Counted from the stretch's first letter, positions 42,447-51,514 are shown. The stretch is DNA of 64,000 nucleotides from JAFAMS01 sp049520515 (GCA_049520515.1 JBEKPS010000007.1:62001-126000); one strand, 5' to 3'. Numbers and translations: made by a program. Notes: generated by a model from the letters alone, not told the origin.

Positions 42447-44428
42447 GGATCAAGATTCGGCGCGGAGCTGTAGACGAAGATCGCGTCCGTGACGTAACGT
42501 TCCCAGCTCTGATCCGAAGGATGGCTGCGCACGCTCACTTCTTTGTCGCCTGGAACGCGTGAAACGATCCCAGCGGAACCGCCCGAATCGGTCGCAAAGC
42601 CGTCGATTACGTGATAGCGGATCATCAGATCGCCGAATTCGGGACGCGTCATACCGACAGAGATATCCGGCCAGCGTCCGTCGACTTCGAAAAAGAGTAA
42701 CGTATCGTCGTCAACCCGTCCCACGCCGACAACCGGCCAGCGAATGTCGTGCTCGTCTTTGGCGGGTGCATCGGGATCTTCGATCCATTTCCCGTCGCTA
42801 ATCAGCAGCGGTCCGCCGCCTTCGGCGGTGACGATATCGTCGTAATCCGGCGTAAGATGATATTCGATGCGGATCGTGTCGCCGACGCGCGGCGGCTTTG
42901 CTTCCGCGTAACGCCCGAACGCTAGTCCCATCGTTGCCGGCTGAATTTCGTCGATCGGACCGACACGTGTCACGCGATACTCACCGTTGTCTCCGGGTGT
43001 CGTCCCTGGCGCCGCGTCCAGCGAAACAAACGTCGTACCGATGTGCGGCCGCAGTTTGCCGAACGCCGGCGTGACGATTCCGACCTTTCCGGGCGGATAG
43101 ATATTGAAATCGTGGATCGGAATCGTGTGCGCGCCATCGGTTGCTTTGCCGGCGAATGTAAATTCATCGAAGGTGACGCGATTGCCGCGATGGACGGTCA
43201 TCGCATAGCGCTGCCTCGTCGGCGAGCGCAACAGCTTGCCTGAGATGACTAAAATGCCTTGCGGTGCGTAGCTTCCGCCGATATCGAAATAATCGCCGTC
43301 GATTCCCATGACGGCGCCCGTGCGCTGCCCCATCGTCGAGGTGCGTTCGCCGCCCGACGTTACATGATCGTCGGCCAACGTTGAATTGATACTGATGGTC
43401 GGATTTTTCGTATCGACCGAAGAGACGAAGATGGCGAGACGTCCGTGGTCCGATTCCAAACGGTATTTTGCAAAGGCGACGCCGGGTGCCGTCGCTTCCA
43501 AATGTGCCTCGCGTAAATTCGGCTCGGCCGCAACGTTGAGTAGAAGTTTATCGAAGCGGGCGACGTCGTAGTCTTCGAGTCGACCGACCATTGTCAAGGG
43601 AACACCGTCGAGCGTCCCCTCGACCATCTTCGAGCCGATTGAATCCGCATCGATGACGAGCTTGCCGTGAAGGCCAGCAATCGTGTGCGTCGGCGCGCCC
43701 AGCTGCAGCGCTCCGCCGGCAAGCTCGGCATCGACGTGAAAATCATCCATTTTGGCGTTCGTCGATTGCGCGGTAAGCACGACGTCGCGGAACTGACCGC
43801 TCGAAGCTGCGATCTCGAGATCCGGCGACGCGGCGACGGCGACGACCGGAGCAACGGGAAGTGCGGCCGCGTTCCAGGTTTGAATCGTGATCCCGGCGTC
43901 TTCGTCCGTTCCGCCATGAAACGGATAGGACGTTCCTTGATCGATAACGTTTCCGCGAATGTCGTAGACAAGCTTTCTGCCGCTCGCGTTGAGCTTGCCG
44001 TTAATCGACTCGACATCAAGTGCGCTTTGTACTTGGAACGATCCGTTCTTTACTTCGACACTACCGGAGCCCAGGTGCGCGATCGTTGCGGCGACGGTCG
44101 CAAGGTCCGCGCGCGAGACAGCCGCCGCCGGCTGATCGAGCACGACACGCGGTTCACTTCCACCGAGATCGATGTCAGCGCGCGGCGCTTTGAGGATTGC
44201 AGAGCCGCTCGCATTGCGAAGCTCGAAGTTCGTCGCGACAAAGTGTTGCAGGCCGCCTGAGAAACTCACCGAGTCCGCGTTCATGTCGGCGCCCGTCATG
44301 TCGTGTACGGCATGTCCCAAGAATATTCGGGGAAAGACGGCGCTCATTCCAACGAGAACCGCCAGAACGAACACTGCACCAACCGCAACGCCGAGTCGAG
44401 ACACGGGGTCTGGGGTTTCGATGGTCAA
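42443..44428 (-). CDS. Membrane-anchored phosphodiester glycosidase (NAGPA)-domain protein
   Basis: About 661 residues from a TTG at 44428 (MTIETPDPVSRLG); the frame is open to 44581 but reads as noise there. One N-terminal helix (VAVGAVFVLAVLVGMSAVF), then a long beta-rich region of AsmA-like character (about 30-310) with no clear motif. The C-terminal NAGPA/DUF2233-like domain (about 320-661) shows GIDGDYFD, PQGILVISG, FFEVDGRWPDISVG and a late DGFATDSGGSAGIV. The canonical LDGGGSS is altered to TDSGGSA. It probably acts on a phosphodiester-linked sugar in the envelope. Confidence 0.6.
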   Translation of the reverse strand: MTIETPDPVSRLGVAVGAVFVLAVLVGMSAVFPRIFLGHAVHDMTGADMNADSVSFSGGLQHFVATNFELRNASGSAILKAPRADIDLGGSEPRVVLDQPAAAVSRADLATVAATIAHLGSGSVEVKNGSFQVQSALDVESINGKLNASGRKLVYDIRGNVIDQGTSYPFHGGTDEDAGITIQTWNAAALPVAPVVAVAASPDLEIAASSGQFRDVVLTAQSTNAKMDDFHVDAELAGGALQLGAPTHTIAGLHGKLVIDADSIGSKMVEGTLDGVPLTMVGRLEDYDVARFDKLLLNVAAEPNLREAHLEATAPGVAFAKYRLESDHGRLAIFVSSVDTKNPTISINSTLADDHVTSGGERTSTMGQRTGAVMGIDGDYFDIGGSYAPQGILVISGKLLRSPTRQRYAMTVHRGNRVTFDEFTFAGKATDGAHTIPIHDFNIYPPGKVGIVTPAFGKLRPHIGTTFVSLDAAPGTTPGDNGEYRVTRVGPIDEIQPATMGLAFGRYAEAKPPRVGDTIRIEYHLTPDYDDIVTAEGGGPLLISDGKWIEDPDAPAKDEHDIRWPVVGVGRVDDDTLLFFEVDGRWPDISVGMTRPEFGDLMIRYHVIDGFATDSGGSAGIVSRVPGDKEVSVRSHPSDQSWERYVTDAIFVYSSAPNLDP

Positions 44429-45191
44429 GTGGCTTGCCCTGGGCGCGATCGTTTGCTTGCTTGTGCTCCCAGCTTCCGCGCAAAGTTCGCTACCGCAAGT
44501 TGCGCCCGGAGGTAAGACGCCGTATCTTGCGGTTCTGGTGTGGCACGACGTCGTTCCGGCTAAAGAAGTCTGGTTCGACACGACGCTCGCAACCTTCGAA
44601 CAGCAGCTCGAAGCGATTCACAAGGGCGGCTTTCACGTGATCACGCTGGAGCAGCTGCGCGCTCATCTCGAACACGGAGCCCCGGTCCCGTCCAAACCGC
44701 TGATGCTGACCTTCGATGACAACGGCTCGGGAATCTATGCAAATGCGTTCCCGCTGCTGAAAAAATATAAGTATCCGGCGACGCTCTTCGTGCACACGAA
44801 TTTCGTCGGAAAGACGACGAGCAAACATCACAACACGTGGGTGCAGCTTGCCGAGATGGAGCGCAGCGGCCTGATCGACGTCCAAAGCCTGACCGCGAAT
44901 CATCCCGAAGACCTGCGAAAGCTGCCGGATACATACGCCGTGCACGAGTTGATGCTTTCGCGATTCTCGCTTCGAACGCGGCTAGGGAAGCCGATTTACG
45001 CGCTCGTTTATCCCTACGACAACTATGACGAGCGCATCGCGCGGCTTGCAGCCCAAAACGGCTACGAGCTCGCCTTCTCGGAAGATTGGGGGAACGCAGG
45101 CGCGTCCGATAATCTTCTGATGATACATCGCTACTCGATTCTTACGCGGTTCGATCAAGCCTTAGCGGACGTCAGCGCCAACAGTCACTGA
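44421..45191 (+). CDS. Exported polysaccharide deacetylase-like protein (PgaB-type)
   Basis: 256 residues from the ATG at 44421, which starts a signal peptide (MVKWLALGAIVCLLVLPASAQ); the longer frame from 44172 is antisense to the NAGPA gene. NodB-type core: LAVLVWHDVVP, LTFDDNGSGIY (metal Asp pair), YPATLFVHTNFVG and ALVYPYDNYDERIA. It would deacetylate an exported glycan. The start overlaps the divergent start of the NAGPA-domain gene, so both may share a regulatory region. Confidence 0.8.
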   Translation: MVKWLALGAIVCLLVLPASAQSSLPQVAPGGKTPYLAVLVWHDVVPAKEVWFDTTLATFEQQLEAIHKGGFHVITLEQLRAHLEHGAPVPSKPLMLTFDDNGSGIYANAFPLLKKYKYPATLFVHTNFVGKTTSKHHNTWVQLAEMERSGLIDVQSLTANHPEDLRKLPDTYAVHELMLSRFSLRTRLGKPIYALVYPYDNYDERIARLAAQNGYELAFSEDWGNAGASDNLLMIHRYSILTRFDQALADVSANSH

Positions 45192-45990
45192 TCGCGGTTT
45201 TGTGAGCAGCAGCTCCGGTTGGCGGTAACTGCAAAAGATCTTCGATCGTACGCAGCACTGTGTAGTGATCGACGGGCTCTTTGTAGACGCCCGGCTTGAC
45301 CATCGGGCCGAAGAAGAGCGTCGGAATGTGGTTGCTGGCATCGAAGCCTTCGTCCCACGTGAGGACGAAGAGCGTGTCGTGCGTTGCGCCCCACGCGAGC
45401 AGCGGTGCGATGTGCTTTGCGAGCCATGCATCGCCCATCGCGATCGTCCCGTCGTGCATATCGTCGTTGACGTCGGGGATGATCATCGTTGCAGCCGGGA
45501 GCGAATCGTACGAGTGCAGTGCCGAAAACGGTAGGCTTGCGCTCGCCGGAATGTTCGAGAACTGGACCCAGGGGACGTGCTTGCGCGCGTACGTTCCGGC
45601 CCAGCAACCGGTGAAACCGGGCGACGGCATCGCTTCGGCGTACCCCGCGAACGCGCGGTGCGAAGCGAAAAGCTCGCTCGCGAGATTCGGTGCGTTCGCG
45701 GGAAAGCCGGTCGCGGGGCAATCGTTACCATTGCCGTTCACGAGTCCCGCGAAGAGCGCGAAGTAATTCGGCAGGCTCGGATGCCGCTCGGCGTGTGCGT
45801 TCACGAACAGCGCTCCCTCGCGCATCAGCTTGTTGATGTACGGCGCATGCGGATTTCCCTCAACTTGCGCCAGCGTCTTGTTTTCCTCAACGACGATAAC
45901 GATGTGCTCGACCTTTGGTGTCGCTGCGAGCGTAAGTCGAGGGGCAGCGATAATGCTGAGAGCGAGCAGAGTCGCCGCAAACGGTTTCAT
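45172..45990 (-). CDS. Secreted phosphoesterase (phospholipase C/acid phosphatase-like, PF04185 type)
   Basis: 272 residues. Signal peptide (MKPFAATLLALSIIAAPRLTLAA). Alkaline-phosphatase-like fold with IVIVVEENKT (metal/nucleophile region), HPSLPNYFALFAGL, MIIPDVNDDMHDG, FVLTWDEGFDASNHIPTLFFGP and a VDHYTVLRTIEDLL tail. This is the bacterial acidic phosphoesterase type seen in AcpA/phospholipase C relatives. Periplasmic or secreted; substrate unknown. It overlaps the convergent deacetylase by 20 bases. Confidence 0.85.
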   Translation of the reverse strand: MKPFAATLLALSIIAAPRLTLAATPKVEHIVIVVEENKTLAQVEGNPHAPYINKLMREGALFVNAHAERHPSLPNYFALFAGLVNGNGNDCPATGFPANAPNLASELFASHRAFAGYAEAMPSPGFTGCWAGTYARKHVPWVQFSNIPASASLPFSALHSYDSLPAATMIIPDVNDDMHDGTIAMGDAWLAKHIAPLLAWGATHDTLFVLTWDEGFDASNHIPTLFFGPMVKPGVYKEPVDHYTVLRTIEDLLQLPPTGAAAHKTAISDCWR

Positions 45991-46019
45991 GTTGCTTCCC
46001 TTACGGCGCGATTAGCGCT

Positions 46020-46046
46020 GTCCCTCGACTTCGCTCGGGATGACAA
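46020..46046. repeat. REP-like dispersed repeat, intergenic copy
   Basis: The motif CTCGACTTCGCTCGGGATGACA belongs to a family of short repeats common between genes of many high-GC genomes and metagenomic contigs. It lies between the phosphoesterase start and the ArsR promoter. A related sequence in inverted orientation occurs inside hyuA (53342-53390). Function unknown. Confidence 0.4.
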
Positions 46047-46054
46047 CGGGGGGA

Positions 46055-46089
46055 TTGACACAACGATAACCGTATGGTTATATAACCGT
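46055..46089 (+). promoter_or_regulatory. arsR promoter with leaderless start
   Basis: TTGACA at 46055-46060 is a perfect -35 box. A -10-like TTATAT lies 17 bases downstream at 46078-46083. Transcription would start about six bases later, at or beside the A of the ATG at 46090, so the mRNA would be leaderless. Tandem operators overlap the -10 and the start codon. Confidence 0.5.
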
Positions 46090-46097
46090 ATGGTTAA
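46066..46097. promoter_or_regulatory. Tandem ArsR-type operators
   Basis: Two abutting 16-base units, ATAACCGTATGGTTAT and ATAACCGTATGGTTAA, each with the near-palindrome AACC-n4-GGTT. They span the -10 region and the first codons of the regulator gene, so binding by the ArsR-family protein would block its own promoter. Confidence 0.65.
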
Positions 46098-46428
46098 TGT
46101 TGGGGGGCTGGACGCGGTATTCGGAGCGCTATCCGATCCCACGCGCCGACGCATCGTCGAGCGGCTTGCCCGCCAGCCGATGACCGTTGGAGAGATCGCT
46201 GCCGGATTTACGATCTCGCAGCCCGGGATCTCGAAGCACGTCCGTATCCTTGAAGAAGCCGGACTTCTCAAGCGCGAGATCGATGGGCGGATTCATCGTT
46301 GTCGTCTCGATCCGAACGCAATGGCTGCCGCTTCGTCGTGGATCGACAAACAGCGCGAGTTCTGGAACTCCACCTTCGATCGCCTAGACGCTCTTCTCGC
46401 ACGCACTTCCAAACGAAAGAAGAAATGA
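46090..46428 (+). CDS. ArsR/SmtB-family HTH repressor
   Basis: 112 residues from the ATG at 46090; upstream frame is repeat sequence. Winged helix-turn-helix: LDAVFGALSDPTRRRIVERLA, MTVGEIAAGFTISQPGISKHVRILEEAGLL. No metal-binding Cys in the recognition helix, as usual for the ArsR subgroup paired with SRPBCC (AHSA1) proteins. It should repress its own operon through the operators at 46066-46097. The stop overlaps the ATG of the partner gene. Confidence 0.9.
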   Translation: MVNVGGLDAVFGALSDPTRRRIVERLARQPMTVGEIAAGFTISQPGISKHVRILEEAGLLKREIDGRIHRCRLDPNAMAAASSWIDKQREFWNSTFDRLDALLARTSKRKKK

Positions 46429-46883
46429 TGACGACGACTACCGAACTCGCCTCGCCCTCGAAACTCGTCCTGCGCCGCACGTTCAAAGCGCCGGTGCAAA
46501 AAGTATTCGATCTGTGGACATCCGCCGACGGAATGCGACAGTTTTTCTTCCCCGGCGAAGCAAAGGTCACGAATCTCCAAGTCGACTTCCGGGTCGGCGG
46601 CAAGTATAGTATCACGTTTGTTAAACCGGACGGCGAGGTATTGACCGTCGGCGGCGTCTATCGCGAAATCAAAGTGCCTTCACGCTTCGTCTGCACATGG
46701 ACGTGGGAAGAAGACGCGCCGGAAGAAGTCGTTGAGACGCTTCTGACGCTCGAGTTCGCAGGGCGCGGCAACGAAACCGATCTCGTCCTCACGCACGAAC
46801 ATCTTCGCAGCATCGAATCGCGCGACGGACACGCGGCCGGTTGGGGCGCTTGTCTCGACAAACTCTCACAAATTCTTGCGTGA
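46425..46883 (+). CDS. SRPBCC/AHSA1-domain protein
   Basis: 152 residues; START-like helix-grip fold seen as LRRTFKAPVQKVFDLWTSADGM, VGGKYSITFVKPDGEV and HAAGWGACLDKLSQIL near the end. It is co-translated with the ArsR repressor (ATGATGA overlap). In this common pair the SRPBCC protein probably binds a small hydrophobic ligand; role unknown. Confidence 0.88.
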   Translation: MMTTTTELASPSKLVLRRTFKAPVQKVFDLWTSADGMRQFFFPGEAKVTNLQVDFRVGGKYSITFVKPDGEVLTVGGVYREIKVPSRFVCTWTWEEDAPEEVVETLLTLEFAGRGNETDLVLTHEHLRSIESRDGHAAGWGACLDKLSQILA

Positions 46884-47105
46884 GCGCCGGAAAAATAAGC
46901 CGCGCCGGGATCCTGATCGCTATCGGGCTCGGCGCGGCTGCCCGTGGCAGGCACTGACGACTTAACACTTGTCCAATGCCTTTTTGAAGATAAGTGGGTA
47001 TGGTGGCTCCATGATCATTAGGGAGCTGCAGGCGATCTGGACCGGGATGCGCCACGCAATTCGCCAGATCGCTCGATATTACGGCGGCACGGCGGAACCC
47101 CGCGA

Positions 47106-47987
47106 CTAAGTTTTAGCCGCTACGTCGTCGTAAAGTTTGTAGAGCGCGGTGTGGTCGAGATCGCCGTCGCCACGATCGACGACCTGCTTGACCCGATCGA
47201 ACGCCGCTTGGGCTGCCGGTAGCTCGAGACCAACACGTGCGCAGGCATCGAGGATGTTCTCGCGATCTTTCATGTGTGTCTTGATCGGACCACCTGGGAC
47301 GAAATTGCGGTCAAGCATGCGCTGCCCCTGACCTTCGAGGATCTTGCTGCCGGCGAATCCGCCCAGCATAGCTTCACGAACGGTCGCCGGATCAACGCCG
47401 TGTGCGCGCGCCAGCGCGAACGCTTCGGCAACGAGCTCGACGGTGGATGCGACGATGAGCTGATTGCACATCTTCGCGATCTGTCCGGCGCCGGCGTCGC
47501 CGATTCGGACCGCTGTCTTTCCCATCGCCATGAAAATTGGTTTCGCGCGCTCGAACGCGGTTTCGGTTCCGCCCGCCATGATCGTCAGCGTTCCCTCGAT
47601 CGCGCCCTTCTCTCCGCCGCTGACGGGCGCATCGATCGCTTGCACGCCTTTCTTGGCAAAGGCTTCGGCCAGCTCGCGTGCGTGCGCCGGTGATGTCGTC
47701 CCCATGTCGATGAATAAGCTGCCCGCGCGAATTCCCGCGAGCACGCCGTCGGATCCGAAGATCGCATCGTGTGTCGTCTGCCAATCAATCAGCATCGTGA
47801 TGATCACGTCGCATTTCGCGGCGAGCTCTTTCGGGGTCGTGGCGGCGATCGCACCGGCATCCACGAGCTCCTTGAATTTTGAAGCCGTGCGATTTTGCAC
47901 GACCAGGGAGTAACCGCCACGCAACAGATTGCGGGCCATCGGTTTCCCCATGAGTCCCGTACCGATAACCCCGACTACGACGGGCAT
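47106..47987 (-). CDS. 3-hydroxyisobutyrate dehydrogenase-family NAD(P)-dependent oxidoreductase
   Basis: 293 residues from the ATG at 47987. GGAGG six bases upstream decides this start over the ATG at 47993, which sits right against it. Rossmann motif VGVIGTGLMGKPMARNLL, substrate motif DAPVSGGEKGAIEGTL, and catalytic Lys in GAGQIAKMCNQL. It oxidises a 3-hydroxy acid (3-hydroxyisobutyrate, tartronate semialdehyde or glycerate type). It overlaps dctM by 13 bases as the last gene of the TRAP operon, which suggests that it acts on the imported acid. Confidence 0.9.
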   Translation of the reverse strand: MPVVVGVIGTGLMGKPMARNLLRGGYSLVVQNRTASKFKELVDAGAIAATTPKELAAKCDVIITMLIDWQTTHDAIFGSDGVLAGIRAGSLFIDMGTTSPAHARELAEAFAKKGVQAIDAPVSGGEKGAIEGTLTIMAGGTETAFERAKPIFMAMGKTAVRIGDAGAGQIAKMCNQLIVASTVELVAEAFALARAHGVDPATVREAMLGGFAGSKILEGQGQRMLDRNFVPGGPIKTHMKDRENILDACARVGLELPAAQAAFDRVKQVVDRGDGDLDHTALYKLYDDVAAKT

Positions 47988-49321
47988 GTCCATCCTCCGA
48001 AAGCGTTTTGAAAACAGCCGATCGACTGCGGAAACAGCAACCTCGGCAGCCACAGCACGAGTTGCGGAAACACGATGATCAGTGCGATTACGATGAAGAA
48101 GATGACGTAGAGCGGGAGCGACGCGATGAGCGCGCGCGGCCACGCTACGCCCTGTAAGCTCGACGAAAGCAACAGCGCGAGACCGTACGGCGGCGTGATG
48201 AGACCGAAGGCGAGCGTCACGATGATGCACACGCCCATGTGCACGGGTTGAATGTGACCGAGCTGCATCAGCTCGAGAAACAGCGGCATGAAGATGATGA
48301 TCGCCGGGATGCCTTCCAAAAAGTCGCCGACGATCGTCAGAATCCCAACGATCAGGAACAGAATCCCCGTCGCGCTATGACCGGCAACATGCCCGATCCA
48401 GCCCGAGACGACTTCGGGTCCGCGTAAATAGGCGAGCACCCAACCAAACGCGGACGCGGAAGCGACGGCCATCATCGGCAGCGCGTAGAGGGCGCCGGCC
48501 ATCACAAAATTTTGAGGGAGTTTTCGAAAGTGCCCGCGGTTGATGAGGGGCAGCACCACAAAGATCACGTAAACGAGCGCGACCGCTCCGGCTTCGACCG
48601 GCGTGAATTGTCCGGTTAGTATTCCGCCCACGATGATGATCGGAATGACCAGCGGCAGCGCCGCAAGCTTGACGGATTCCGCGACATGTCTGAAGGTCGC
48701 GCGATCCTTGCGAATTCCCGGCGGTCCGAAAAAATACGAGTAGATCATCAGACCGAGCGCGACCATGACGCCGGGCGTCGCGCCGCCTAAGAAGAGTCCA
48801 CCGATCGACACGTTTCCGACCGAACCGTAGACGACGGCGAGGATGCTGGGCGGCACCATGTTGGCGATCGTTGCTGCGGCTGCGACGAGCGCCGCCGTGA
48901 ACGCCGGATCGTAGCCTTCGCGCCGCATCTCCGGGCCGAGTACGGTGCTGATCGCGACGACGTCCGCAGTCGACGACCCCGAAATGCCGGAGAAGAACAA
49001 GCTGAAGAGCGCGACGACCTGTGCCAAGCCGCTCCGAAAGTGTCCGACCAGCGCTTGTGCCAGCACGATCAAGCGCGACGTGATGTTCGCCGACATCATC
49101 AGCTCGCCGACCAGCAAGAAGAACGGCACGGCGAGGAGATTGATCGTGTTGATGCCGTTGAAGAGCTGGCCGGTTATCGACGGTAAGCTGACGTGCGTGA
49201 ACAAGAGGACGGTCAAGAAAACGGAGGCCATCATTGCAAACGCAACCGGCACGCCGAAATAGCCGAGAAAGACCGCAACGAACGTCATGACGAGGACGGC
49301 GATGCCGGCGCTTGCGGTCAA
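47975..49321 (-). CDS. dctM: TRAP transporter large permease DctM
   Basis: 448 residues from a TTG at 49321 that overlaps the dctQ stop as TTGA; the frame extends upstream only as antisense noise. About 12 membrane helices; DctM blocks include FFLLVGELMMSANITSRLI, FFSGISGSSTADVVAISTVL, IANMVPPSILAVVYG and GLITPPYGLALLLSSS. Na+-driven import of an organic acid with DctQ and DctP. The strain on start choice is resolved by the overlap and by homology beginning at AGIAVLVMTFVAVF. Confidence 0.92.
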   Translation of the reverse strand: MTASAGIAVLVMTFVAVFLGYFGVPVAFAMMASVFLTVLLFTHVSLPSITGQLFNGINTINLLAVPFFLLVGELMMSANITSRLIVLAQALVGHFRSGLAQVVALFSLFFSGISGSSTADVVAISTVLGPEMRREGYDPAFTAALVAAAATIANMVPPSILAVVYGSVGNVSIGGLFLGGATPGVMVALGLMIYSYFFGPPGIRKDRATFRHVAESVKLAALPLVIPIIIVGGILTGQFTPVEAGAVALVYVIFVVLPLINRGHFRKLPQNFVMAGALYALPMMAVASASAFGWVLAYLRGPEVVSGWIGHVAGHSATGILFLIVGILTIVGDFLEGIPAIIIFMPLFLELMQLGHIQPVHMGVCIIVTLAFGLITPPYGLALLLSSSLQGVAWPRALIASLPLYVIFFIVIALIIVFPQLVLWLPRLLFPQSIGCFQNAFGGWTCPS

Positions 49322-49878
49322 AGCGGCCGTTCCAATGCTTCTTGCGCCAAGATCTCTTGCAAGTCGCGCGGCTGGCCGGGCTCTTGGAATCCGTTGCGCC
49401 ATCCGTTTACGAGCGATTCGATCGTGAAGATGACGATCAGCACTCCGCAAACGGGGATGGCCGCGTAGAGAACCGCGATCGGCGTTTCCGAAGGCGTCAG
49501 AAAGCTGCCGAATCCGGAGAGATAGTTGATGTAGCCGGCGACGATCATGACGAGCGCCACGATCAGCACGATCGCGCGCCGGAACGTTTCGAAAAACTTG
49601 CGGCGCCAGCCGGTCATTTGCTCGACGACGGCGGAGATCTTGAAGTGCGTCTCGCGCCGCACCGCGACGGCGCCGCCGAGGAAGGCGCCCCATACGAAGA
49701 AGCCGAGCGAGAATTCCTGAGCCGTCAACCACGGATGCAGGATAATGCGGGAGAAAACGTCTCCCAGCTCCGCAACCGTGAATCCCAAGAGACAGATTCC
49801 GGTGGCGCACATTAGTGCGTATTCGAGCGGATCGAGCGCGCGCCACTTGAGATGGCGCGCGCTCTCCGAAACGATCAC
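49318..49878 (-). CDS. dctQ: TRAP transporter small permease DctQ
   Basis: 186 residues, GTG at 49878 directly after the dctP TAG. Four membrane helices (about 20-45, 60-80, 100-125, 145-165) with the DctQ motif TAQEFSLGFFVWGAFLGGAVAVRR and FKISAVVEQM. Joins DctM to form the membrane part of the transporter. Confidence 0.9.
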   Translation of the reverse strand: MIVSESARHLKWRALDPLEYALMCATGICLLGFTVAELGDVFSRIILHPWLTAQEFSLGFFVWGAFLGGAVAVRRETHFKISAVVEQMTGWRRKFFETFRRAIVLIVALVMIVAGYINYLSGFGSFLTPSETPIAVLYAAIPVCGVLIVIFTIESLVNGWRNGFQEPGQPRDLQEILAQEALERPL

Positions 49879-50883
49879 CTAGCCTTTGAGTGCACGGATT
49901 TGTTTGAGCAGTGCAAGTGCGTACGGCCCAAGATCTTTGGCCTGTTCGTCGATGACCGGCTGTGCGCGTTCAATGAAGCTGGCCTTGTCGACTTTCTCGA
50001 CGACCTTGACCCCGAGTTTCTTGAGCGACTCGACAGCGGCAATGTTGTTGTCGACTGCCTTCTTCGGGCATAACGGATGCGCGAAGTCGAACGCTTGCTG
50101 GAGCCAGCGTTGCTGATCTTTCGTCAAGCTGTTCCAGGTTTTCGTACTCACAAGGATGGTGTAGTTGTTTGCTTCGTGATCGGTCATCGAAAGGACCGGT
50201 GCGACCTCGTAGTGTTTGTTCTTCAGATAAACGTCGGTCGAGTTCTCAGCGATCTGCGCAACGCCGGTTTGCAGCGCTGTGTAGACCTGCCCGAACGCCA
50301 TGTGCACGGGAACGGCGCCGTACGCCGCCATGAAGGCGTCTTCGGTTTTGGTCGCTTGGACACGGACCTTCTTGCCTTTGATGTCGTTGACGTTGACAAT
50401 GTCGAACTTTGCGTACATGTCGCGCACGCCCCACGTCATTAGGCCGAGCGACATCGCTCCGACGACCGTTTCGGCGACCATTTTCTTGAACGTGTCATTG
50501 ATGCCCGGATCGAGCACGGATTTGACGCAGATCGTCACGCTCGGATAGAGATATTCGAGCGAGAAGATACCGGATTGCGGCGAGATGGCAGCCGAATTTG
50601 CGGTCGCGTTGATGCAGAAATCCATGTCGCCGGAGCGGACTTTTTGTGCCATCTCCGGTTCGGATCCCAACTGCGCGCCGGGATACTGCTGCAAGATCAT
50701 CGTTCCGTTCGAGAGATCGCGCAGCTTGCCGCCGAACGTGTCGCCCGTGAAACCGTAGACCGTATCGTGCGGCTGATCGTAGCCGAACGAAAAATTGCGA
50801 GTCTCGGCGGCGCGTACAAGCGCCGGAAAACTCGTGATCGCGGCCGCCGCTGCCGACGTCGCAACAAAAGAACCACGCTTCAT
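49879..50883 (-). CDS. dctP: TRAP transporter substrate-binding protein DctP
   Basis: 334 residues; export signal (MKRGSFVATSAAAAAITSFPALVRA). DctP-type motifs: GDTFGGKLRDLSNGTMILQQYPGAQLGS, DIKGKKVRVQATKTEDAFMAAYGAVP and YTALQTGVAQIAENS. Binds an organic acid in the periplasm. AGGGGA seven bases before the ATG. First gene of dctP-dctQ-dctM-dehydrogenase. Confidence 0.92.
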   Translation of the reverse strand: MKRGSFVATSAAAAAITSFPALVRAAETRNFSFGYDQPHDTVYGFTGDTFGGKLRDLSNGTMILQQYPGAQLGSEPEMAQKVRSGDMDFCINATANSAAISPQSGIFSLEYLYPSVTICVKSVLDPGINDTFKKMVAETVVGAMSLGLMTWGVRDMYAKFDIVNVNDIKGKKVRVQATKTEDAFMAAYGAVPVHMAFGQVYTALQTGVAQIAENSTDVYLKNKHYEVAPVLSMTDHEANNYTILVSTKTWNSLTKDQQRWLQQAFDFAHPLCPKKAVDNNIAAVESLKKLGVKVVEKVDKASFIERAQPVIDEQAKDLGPYALALLKQIRALKG

Positions 50884-50996
50884 ACTGGAATCCCCTCTCC
50901 AGACGAGTCTTGACCCTCTATGCGAGCAGCCGCTAAGCTCCTCTGACGTAGGCTAGGTTACTGCGCTCAAGAACGCGATCATGGTAGGCTCGGAGC

Positions 50997-51476
50997 ATGA
51001 CACGTCCGGCTTTGCTCACACGACTCGGCGCCTTCTTTGCGGCTCTCGGCGCATCGGCCTCACCGCGGGCGGCGTCCGCGACCGATCCCGAATGGAACCT
51101 CAGCGACGCGCAATGGCATGCTCGCCTGAGCCCGGCCGCCTTCGAAGTGCTGCGCAAGCATGGGACGGAATATGCGGGCTCGAGTCCGCTCGATCACGAG
51201 AAGCGCAGTGGCGTCTATAATTGCGCCGGCTGCGATTTGCCGCTGTACTCGTCGAAGACCAAATTCGATAGCGGAACGGGATGGCCGAGCTTCTACGATC
51301 ATCTACCGCACGCGATCGAGGAGTCCCGGGACAATTCGATGTTCGAGGCGCGCACCGAAGTGCATTGCAGCCGCTGCGGCGGTCATCTCGGCCACGTCTT
51401 TGACGACGGCCCGCGACCGACGGGATTGCGCTACTGCATGAACGGCGTCGCGCTGAGCTTCAAACCCGAGGCCTAA
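50997..51476 (+). CDS. msrB: Exported peptide-methionine (R)-S-oxide reductase MsrB
   Basis: 159 residues. An export signal (LLTRLGAFFAALGASASPRAA) precedes the MsrB domain. Zinc-binding CxxC pairs CAGC and CSRC, GTGWPSFYD, GHVFDDGPRPTGLRYCMNGVAL with catalytic Cys. It reduces methionine-R-sulfoxide outside the cytoplasm, complementing the secreted MsrA at 9810. Confidence 0.93.
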   Translation: MTRPALLTRLGAFFAALGASASPRAASATDPEWNLSDAQWHARLSPAAFEVLRKHGTEYAGSSPLDHEKRSGVYNCAGCDLPLYSSKTKFDSGTGWPSFYDHLPHAIEESRDNSMFEARTEVHCSRCGGHLGHVFDDGPRPTGLRYCMNGVALSFKPEA

Positions 51477-51514
51477 TCGAGGTCTGAGCTAACACCCCGT
51501 TGTAGCCCGCCGGT

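Noticed and set aside
46880..47109. Two short ORFs (25 and 32 codons) in the gap after the SRPBCC gene
   Set aside because: No helix, motif or convincing ribosome site; treated as empty intergenic sequence.
50910..50939. Promoter for msrB (TTGACC and TAAGCT, 18-base spacing)
   Set aside because: The -10 is poor and lies next to the divergent dctP promoter region; not strong enough to list.
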